Source: Caldimonas brevitalea (GTDB taxonomy: Bacteria; Pseudomonadota; Gammaproteobacteria; Burkholderiales; Burkholderiaceae_C). From it: DNA of 64,000 bases. The DNA is taken from the NCBI RefSeq assembly GCF_001017435.1, contig NZ_CP011371.1, positions 2,604,001 to 2,668,000 on the forward strand, given 5' to 3'. Under the pieces are notes generated by a model. That model was not told the origin of the DNA. It did not search any database and saw nothing but the letters and a program-made list of their open reading frames with translations. The translations under genes were made by a program, and so were the position numbers. This document shows, piece after piece, positions 58,484 to 64,000 of this stretch. Every line of letters starts with the position of its first letter. Position 1 is the first letter of the stretch.

Positions 58484-58604
58484 GGCGCAACGAGGGCGCG
58501 ATGAGCGGGCAACGCGCCAGCGGGCGAACGGCGCATCGGTGTGTTTCCCGCCGCCGCTCCCGTTCGACCTCATGACCGGGCAACCCTGCACCTGATCGGC
58601 ACCC

Positions 58605-58985
58605 ATGCTCCACCATTTGTCTTTCGGCGTGCACGAGCTGTCGCGTTCGATGCACTTCTACGATGCGGTGCTGTCGTCGCTCGGCTATGTTCGCGTCTGG
58701 GCCGACGACGAGGCCGCCGGCTACGGCCGCCAGGGGGGCGAAGACTTGTTCGCGATCAAACTGCGGGCAGGCGAGGCGAGGGCGCCGGGCGCGGGGTTTC
58801 ATCTGGCGTTTGCGGCCCCATCGCGAGAGGCGGTGCGCCACTTCCATCAAGCCGCCTTGCTGAACGGCGGCATGGACAACGGCCCGCCCGGGCTACGCGC
58901 GGACTATGGCCCCGACTACTATGCCGCCTTCGTGATCGACCCGGACGGGCACTGGATCGAGGCGGTGATCAACACGCCGGAGTAG
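58605..58985 (+). CDS. VOC (glyoxalase/bleomycin-resistance fold) family protein
   Basis: A 126-aa protein with paired beta-alpha-beta-beta-beta modules: LHHLSFGVHELSRSMHFYDAV at the start, a middle GFHLAFAAPSREAV, and the late AAFVIDPDGHWIEAVIN with a metal-ligand Glu. Members include dioxygenases, glyoxalase-like and resistance proteins; the substrate is not apparent. Confidence 0.9.
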   Translation: MLHHLSFGVHELSRSMHFYDAVLSSLGYVRVWADDEAAGYGRQGGEDLFAIKLRAGEARAPGAGFHLAFAAPSREAVRHFHQAALLNGGMDNGPPGLRADYGPDYYAAFVIDPDGHWIEAVINTPE

Positions 58986-59100
58986 GCCGAACGGGCCGAT
59001 CAGGCCGATCAGCAGATCCGTCGGTCAAGGCGCGGAGACCGACGTCGACGGCCCCCAGCAGGCCCGGTGCGAGAAGCGCACGGCGAGGAGGCCGCAGCTC

Positions 59101-60237
59101 CTACATCGATCGGGTTGCCGCCTGTCCCTCGCTCACGGTCAGCTCCAACGCGTCTCCCCGATAGCTCAGCGCGGCGCTCAAGCTCCCGCGAAGAGGCGAA
59201 CAGGTGAAGGACTTGAACTCGCCGGTGAGGGTCGACGCCCGCAGCAGCGTCCACCTGCCCGGGCCGATGCCGTCGGGCAGGGTCACCGCCAGGGTGCCGC
59301 CGCGCAGCGTGACCGGGCCGCGCACCTCCAAGGTGGCACAGCGCTCCGCGTCGAGCACCGGGATTTCCAGTGTGCCGCCGGCCAGCGTCGTCAGCGCGCC
59401 GGAGAAGATGCCGCCGCTTGCCGCGGTCGCCAGGCGCCCGGACATGAGCATGAGTTCCGGCGCCGCGAGTTCGCCCGCCAGTTGCACCGTCCCTCGCTGC
59501 GACGTCTGCTCGAAACTCTCTGCGCCGAGGTAGCTGCCGGGGTCGATGATGATGGTGCCGGCGTTGCGCACGGCGGGCGTATCAATGCGGGCATCGACCA
59601 GCTCGAGGCGACCGTAGCCCTCCAGCCCCGGGTGGGCGATCTCATACCTGCCGGTGAACAGCGCTTGACCGTTGTAGTGGACGCCGCGGAAGAGGCGGCT
59701 CTGTGGCGCATCACCCGAGGCACGGGTGAACACCAGCCGCCCCTCCTGGCCGACGCGCCAACGCGCGATGCCGTGCAGCGCCCCGGCGTCGACATCCACC
59801 CGCATGCGGCCGTCGATGCCGACGTCGCCCTCGATCCAGAGCTGCGAAGCAGGGCCGCCGGACAGCACCAACTCCGCTCCCGCGCGGACCTGCACTTGTC
59901 CGGCGTTTTCCCAGGCCGGCCCGGCCACCTCCCGCATGTCGAAGCGAAGCCGGCCCTGCTCCACGTCCAGCCGGCCCCGGTTGCGGAAACGGCCCGTCGG
60001 CGTGAGCTTGATCTCGGTCGCACCGGGGCCCGTCTTGCAGTAGGCGCTCTGGATCTCGAGCTGGTCGTGGACCGTGCAATCGTGCCCACCTCGCGGGGCC
60101 TCGTCGAGGAAGCGGCTGCCCTGGCAGAAGATGGTCTTGCTCTCGAAGGCGGCGATCGGCCGGTCCGGCGGCCAGTGCGCGTGCCGGTGGACGCGCAGTT
60201 CCCTCGTCTCCGCGGGCGGGTGCCAGGCATTGTTCAT
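59101..60237 (-). CDS. Hypothetical protein with autotransporter-like beta-solenoid repeats
   Basis: A 378-aa protein without a signal peptide or membrane barrel. The C-terminal half has repeating beta-strand segments such as NAGTIIIDPGSYLG, GTVQLAGELAAPELMLMSG and TLAGGTLEIPVLD, then GPVTLRGGTLAVTLPDG and WTLLRASTLTGEF, resembling the GGTL strand pattern of autotransporter passengers. Five cysteines are scattered. ATG 60237 is preferred (AGGGGAAAT upstream). Function is unknown; a secreted route would need another system. Confidence 0.65.
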   Translation of the reverse strand: MNNAWHPPAETRELRVHRHAHWPPDRPIAAFESKTIFCQGSRFLDEAPRGGHDCTVHDQLEIQSAYCKTGPGATEIKLTPTGRFRNRGRLDVEQGRLRFDMREVAGPAWENAGQVQVRAGAELVLSGGPASQLWIEGDVGIDGRMRVDVDAGALHGIARWRVGQEGRLVFTRASGDAPQSRLFRGVHYNGQALFTGRYEIAHPGLEGYGRLELVDARIDTPAVRNAGTIIIDPGSYLGAESFEQTSQRGTVQLAGELAAPELMLMSGRLATAASGGIFSGALTTLAGGTLEIPVLDAERCATLEVRGPVTLRGGTLAVTLPDGIGPGRWTLLRASTLTGEFKSFTCSPLRGSLSAALSYRGDALELTVSEGQAATRSM

Positions 60238-60510
60238 GTTCGATTTCCCCTGATGATCTTGAAGTAGGCGCGAGTCAGCGCGTGGCCTGCCAGAGCTCCG
60301 GCGGCGGCGGGCTGCATTGTCAGCGGGTGAAAAGAGGGCGCCACTGTCTGAATTGACAAGCGCACCGCGCCACGGCCGGGCTGCGGGTGAGCGCACGCAC
60401 GGGCGCCCTGAGGACTCGCCGCCTGACATCCGTCACAGCTTGCCTGCGCAGTCGGCAGCTTCTATGGTGCGCGCCACCGACAAGAACGCACCAACAAGGA
60501 AGAGGGTCGA

Positions 60511-61155
60511 ATGAAAGACGACATCTGGGACCGCCTGGAGCCATGGCTGGCCCGGCACGCGAAGGAACTGTGGGCGGTGATGAACCCACCTGCCACGATG
60601 GCGCAAATCGAGGCGGCCGAGCGCCGGATCGGGCATGAGCTTCCCGCCGATGTGCGGGCCGCCTACCTGCGGCACAACGGCACGGCCGATTCGACCCGCC
60701 TGCACGGGCCCTATTTCTTCCACTATGCCGCCTGGTGCAGCCTCGACGCCATGGTGGACGGCTGGGAATCCCGCTGCGAACTCATCCAGCGCTTCAGGGA
60801 GGGCCCCGACAGCGAATATTTGTTCCCCGAAGAGGACGAGTCGTGGCGTGAGTTGGAGGTGCGGCTCGACTGGTCGAATCCCAACTGGATCCCCCTGGGC
60901 CACACCAACACGGCGAGTACCTTGTTGATCGACCTGCAACCCGCAGGGATGGGCACGCGCGGACAATTGCTGGAAGATGGCGGTGCCGGTGGCGTGACGG
61001 CGGTGGTACCCAGCCTGGGCCAGTACTTGCAGACCCTCTGGGACCGCATCGAGCAGGGCGAGATCTGGTGGCATCCCGACAAGGGTTGGGTCATCGCCGC
61101 CAGCGGTGCCGCTGTCCTCCAATGGGACCCTCTGGAGGGCTTCTTCTGGCCGTAG
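60511..61155 (+). CDS. SMI1/KNR4 (SUKH) family protein
   Basis: A 214-aa protein. PATMAQIEAAERRIGHELPADVRAAYLRHNG is the SUKH-domain start (quoted in part: AERRIGHELPADVRAAYL), followed by WESRCELIQRF, WIPLGHTNTASTLLIDLQPA and PSLGQYLQTLWDRIEQG. In bacteria such proteins are often immunity proteins for polymorphic or contact-dependent toxins. No toxin gene is visible beside it, so it may be an orphan immunity or a regulatory protein. Confidence 0.85.
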   Translation: MKDDIWDRLEPWLARHAKELWAVMNPPATMAQIEAAERRIGHELPADVRAAYLRHNGTADSTRLHGPYFFHYAAWCSLDAMVDGWESRCELIQRFREGPDSEYLFPEEDESWRELEVRLDWSNPNWIPLGHTNTASTLLIDLQPAGMGTRGQLLEDGGAGGVTAVVPSLGQYLQTLWDRIEQGEIWWHPDKGWVIAASGAAVLQWDPLEGFFWP

Positions 61156-61484
61156 GCTCGGCCTTGTGGCCTGCGACGGGGCGTCAGGCCGCTTTCGCAC
61201 GACTCTCCGTGCTCGACAACACCCTGCTTTTGAGCGCGTCAAGGGTGACCCTGGCAACTGGAACCGAGCACTTCGACGATCTCCAGCATCCCGACCTGAC
61301 GCTTTCTGTTTTTCAACCCGCATCTCGACCACCCGGGCGAGCACGACGAGAGGACTGCTTTCGCACTCTACACGCATCCGCTCTTCGTTCGTCGGCCAGC
61401 TTGGGGGCGGGGCGGCCAGGGGGCGAAGGTGCCCAACAGGGTCAGCAGCAGGAACGCAGAGATGCACCGGATGAGGAAGGACAT
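61156..61484 (-). pseudogene. Possible decayed secreted-protein gene
   Basis: The reverse strand from ATG 61484 starts with a signal-peptide-like MSFLIRCISAFLLLTLLGTF, but stops after 38 codons. A shifted frame continues with VECESSPLVVLARVVEMRVE, and a further shift gives VARVTLDALKSRVL before a stop. This looks like one gene with two frame breaks, but no family is recognised, so chance remains possible. Confidence 0.3.
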
Positions 61485-61596
61485 TCAACGATGTCCGTGA
61501 GGGGCACGTAGCAGAAGTCGCTCAGCTACCGCCGGAGGCGTAAGCAAGGCTCGGACGGCGAATCGACAGGTTCCATGGACGACCTCCTCGGGACAC

Positions 61597-62124
61597 TCAC
61601 TTCGAAGGCGCTTCTTGAGAGGACAGGTCGCGGCCGCACTGCTCAAGCGATGGGACACGGTAAGACACAGCCGTGACCTTGCCTGCCTCGACTGAAATGC
61701 GAGCCGTTCGCTCGAACACCGGCTTGCCTGCCTGGGATACGCACTCGACCTTGCCCAACTCGGCGGTCAACTCGCCGGTGACCCAGGTAGCAGCCCACGG
61801 TGACCTTGCGTCGGGGTACACAGACGACAGCTCGATCGCACCTCGGCAACGATAGAGCGCGTGCAGCCAAAGAACACCATCGGCGACCTTGAACTGGCCG
61901 CGAGGGCCGCCGATGGCGCTGCACCGCTCCGCCTGCACCATCGCCCGCAGCTGTTCGCTTTCGGGTAGCGCCAGCCAACCGCGGGCGTTGTCGTGCAAAC
62001 GACCCGACCGACCTTCGATTTCGATTTTGTCGAACAAAGGTTCGGTGGCCGAGCAGGGTGCCGATGCCGTGGCGAGGAGCACGACGGCAGCCAGCAGCAG
62101 AGATGGGGTGTGGGTGTGTCGCAC
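61597..62124 (-). CDS. Hypothetical exported protein
   Basis: A 175-aa product with a clear signal peptide (LLLAAVVLLATASAPCSA, about residues 9-26) and a mature part with four cysteines (near RCSAIGG, YRCRGAI, VECVSQ, EQCGRDL), probably paired. I recognise no domain. It stands 14 nt downstream of the helicase gene's stop and on the same strand. Confidence 0.75.
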   Translation of the reverse strand: MRHTHTPSLLLAAVVLLATASAPCSATEPLFDKIEIEGRSGRLHDNARGWLALPESEQLRAMVQAERCSAIGGPRGQFKVADGVLWLHALYRCRGAIELSSVYPDARSPWAATWVTGELTAELGKVECVSQAGKPVFERTARISVEAGKVTAVSYRVPSLEQCGRDLSSQEAPSK

Positions 62125-62138
62125 TCGATGTTCCGCGG

Positions 62139-63401
62139 TCAGCCGCCGCGCGCGGCCGCTTCGCGCAGTTTGTCCTTCTTGCTCTTGCGCCGGCCCTTGA
62201 TGCCGCCTTCTGGTGGTGACGCGGGCGGCGCGGCGTCTCGCGGCTCGAAGCCCGCGATGCGCTCGCGTGGCACACGCTGGCCCTGGCGCTTTTCAATCAG
62301 CCGAAAATGCGCCTCGGTCGTTGCGCTGACAAAACTCACGGCCAGGCCGGTGGCGCCGGCGCGGCCCGTGCGCCCGATACGGTGGACATAGTCCTGGGGC
62401 GAGCGCGGCAGGTCGTAGTTGACCACCACGGGCAGGCCGGGGATGTGCAGGCCACGCGCCGCCATGTCGGTGGCCAGCACGACCCGCAGCGCACCGCTGT
62501 TCAGGTCGGCCAGCACACGGGTGCGCGCACCTTGGCTGAGGTCGCCGTGGAAGGCGGCGGCCGCAAGGCCGCTGCGCCGCAGTTTGTCGGCCACATGCTC
62601 GCTGGCGTAGCGTGTGGCCACGAACACCAGCACGCGCGACCACTGCCCTTGCTCGATGAGATGCCGCAACAGCGGCGTGCGCTGCGCCGCGTCCACCTCC
62701 ACGGCATGCTGCTCGATGGCGGGAGGGGCGCCGCCGCTGGGCGTGTTGGTTGGCACCTCCACACGCACAGGATCACACAGCAAGGCATCCGCCAGCCCCT
62801 GCACCGCGGGCGGGAAGGTGGCCGAGAAGAACAGGCTTTGTCGACGCGCGGGCAACAGCGCCGTGAGCCGTGCGAGTTCGTCGGCGAAGCCTTCGTCGAG
62901 CAGCCGGTCGGCTTCGTCCAGCACCAGTAGGTTGACGTCGTCGAACTGGATGGCATTGCGGTCGGCGAGGTCGAGCAGTCGCCCCGGCGTGGCCACGACC
63001 ACCTCCGCACCGCGCCGCAGGCTGAGCATCTGCGGGTTGACGGAGACACCGCCGAAGACGACCGCCACCTTGACCGGATCGGCAAGGTGGCGAGACAAGG
63101 CGCGGATCGTTTCGCCGACCTGGGCGGCGAGTTCGCGGGTGGGCACCAGCACCAGGGCGTAGGTGCGGCGCCAGGCGGGGCGCCAGGTGTCGAGGCGGTG
63201 CAGCAAGGGCAGCGCGAAGGCAGCTGTCTTGCCGGAGCCCGTCTGCGCGCAGCCGATGACATCACGGCCCTGCAGCGCGAGCGGAATGGCCGCGGCCTGG
63301 ATCGGCGTGGGCTCGACATAGCCGCGCTCGGCTGCGGCGCGCACCAGGGCCGCGCTCAAGCCCAGCTCGGCAAACGATGAACTCACGGACGGCAATTTCA
63401 C
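62139..63401 (-). CDS. DEAD-box RNA helicase, RhlE-like
   Basis: A 420-aa helicase with the Q motif region (FAELGLSAALVRAAAERGY), motif I AQTGSGKTAAFALP (about residues 53-66), PTRELAAQV, motif II VLDEADRLLDEGF, motif III FFSATFPP, and motif VI HRIGRTGRAG. The short basic C-terminal tail (GRRKSKKDKLREAAARGG) is typical for RNA binding. The role is RNA remodelling, for example in ribosome assembly; the exact paralogue is not determined. Confidence 0.93.
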   Translation of the reverse strand: MKLPSVSSSFAELGLSAALVRAAAERGYVEPTPIQAAAIPLALQGRDVIGCAQTGSGKTAAFALPLLHRLDTWRPAWRRTYALVLVPTRELAAQVGETIRALSRHLADPVKVAVVFGGVSVNPQMLSLRRGAEVVVATPGRLLDLADRNAIQFDDVNLLVLDEADRLLDEGFADELARLTALLPARRQSLFFSATFPPAVQGLADALLCDPVRVEVPTNTPSGGAPPAIEQHAVEVDAAQRTPLLRHLIEQGQWSRVLVFVATRYASEHVADKLRRSGLAAAAFHGDLSQGARTRVLADLNSGALRVVLATDMAARGLHIPGLPVVVNYDLPRSPQDYVHRIGRTGRAGATGLAVSFVSATTEAHFRLIEKRQGQRVPRERIAGFEPRDAAPPASPPEGGIKGRRKSKKDKLREAAARGG

Positions 63402-63836
63402 AGGTGACTCACTTTCGCCACGCGCCCCTGCACCTGGCCGGCGTTCAATCCGGGCAAGGCCAGATCGGTCGCGTCACGCCGCGAGGCCATGTCAGTGGAG
63501 AAATCATGGACGTTGCGCTTGCCGATGCAGGCGGCGTTCAAGCCGAGGACGGCGGGGGATACGGTCATGCGCTGATTATCGGCCCCCTTGCGATGCGGGC
63601 AGTGCCGGCGCCGGGACCGTCGGCGTGCGCTTGGTTCGGATGCAAAGGCCGGGTGTCGATCGGCAGGGTTGAAGAAACCGCCGGCGATCCAGACGTCGAT
63701 TCGAAGACAATGGGAACCGCGTCGCGCGGCGTTCGGTGTAAGCCACGCCAGCGAGTGCGAAACCAGTGTTGACCCAGCGGCGAGACCGGACGGCCGCCTT
63801 CTGCAGCAGCACTGCTTAAGAGATGTAGGACTTGTC
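63402..63836. other. 435-nt region without a recognised gene
   Basis: Contains the upstream region of the helicase gene. I see no conserved coding pattern, RNA gene or repeat. Confidence 0.4.
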
Positions 63837-64000
63837 ATGCACTACCTGCTTTTTATCGGGGCGTTTTTCTTCTTTGCCTTCACCGCACCGTTGAAGGTCA
63901 CGCTCGCAACCTGCATCCTGTTGCTGCTCGTCACGACCATCATCCGGTTCACCACCAGGGCCGTGGCCGGCATTGAGCCTTCATATGGAGAGGCGCTCAA
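63837..64000 (+). CDS. Membrane protein, 5' part (runs off window)
   Basis: ATG 63837 with AGGA 6 nt upstream opens a frame of 54 codons to the window end: MHYLLFIGAFFFFAFTAPL, then a second hydrophobic segment LATCILLLLVTTIIRFTT. It encodes at least one to two membrane helices; no family is recognised. Confidence 0.55.
   Translation, partial: MHYLLFIGAFFFFAFTAPLKVTLATCILLLLVTTIIRFTTRAVAGIEPSYGEAL

Overview
The window is a high-GC bacterial chromosome segment. Gene order and content suggest a betaproteobacterium of the order Burkholderiales, probably of the Rubrivivax/Leptothrix/Caldimonas kind. The pointers are the rseP-bamA-skp-lpxD-fabZ-lpxA-lpxB-rnhB run, an rpsF-priB-rpsR-rplI-dnaB block that includes priB, a divergent ppsR/ppsA pair, and a two-gene DUF4212/VC_2705-type symporter. 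The genus is an inference from family knowledge; no rRNA gene or other strict marker is present.

Layout. 1-8.8 kb: envelope biogenesis (outer-membrane assembly, lipid A acyl chemistry), then RNase HII and an RNA methyltransferase. 8.9-16 kb: PEP synthase and its regulator, small membrane and TPR proteins, and a sodium:solute symporter with a soluble insertion. 16-19.3 kb: ribosomal proteins S6, S18 and L9, PriB and the replicative helicase DnaB. 19.3-20.4 kb: about 1.1 kb without a credible gene. 20.4-39.5 kb: a compact co-directional run of 17 genes that looks like a specialised-metabolite cluster. 39.5-43.9 kb: a decayed accessory zone with an AEC permease flanked by short repeats, a truncated thioesterase/adenylation gene, a decarboxylase tail and three transposase fragments. 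43.9-58.5 kb: housekeeping genes (PhoH-like ATPase, Bcp, alanine aminotransferase, homoserine dehydrogenase, threonine synthase, molybdenum-cofactor genes, CrcB, ClpB, NadB). 58.6-64 kb: a glyoxalase-fold protein, two poorly characterised proteins, an orphan SUKH protein, an RhlE-like helicase and the start of a membrane protein.

The most notable region is the 19-kb cluster. It has no ketosynthase, no condensation domain and no multimodular enzyme. Instead it has two stand-alone carrier proteins, two adenylate-forming ligases, a HemN-like radical SAM protein with an expanded cysteine motif (CX7CX2C), and a fusion of a thioester-reductase-like SDR to an alpha/beta-hydrolase whose nucleophile is cysteine. 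It also has a flavin-dependent oxygenase of the acyl-CoA-dehydrogenase fold with a matching flavin reductase, a Baeyer-Villiger-type flavoprotein, an acyl-CoA dehydrogenase, a crotonase lacking one catalytic Glu, a ferritin-like di-iron protein, an amidohydrolase-2 protein, a GNAT enzyme, a methyltransferase, and an opening gene I cannot assign. An inferred scheme: two acyl or amino-acyl units are activated, loaded on the two carrier proteins, oxidised and rearranged while tethered, then released by reduction or acyl transfer. Oxidation at nitrogen is possible but unproven. The product is unknown to me.
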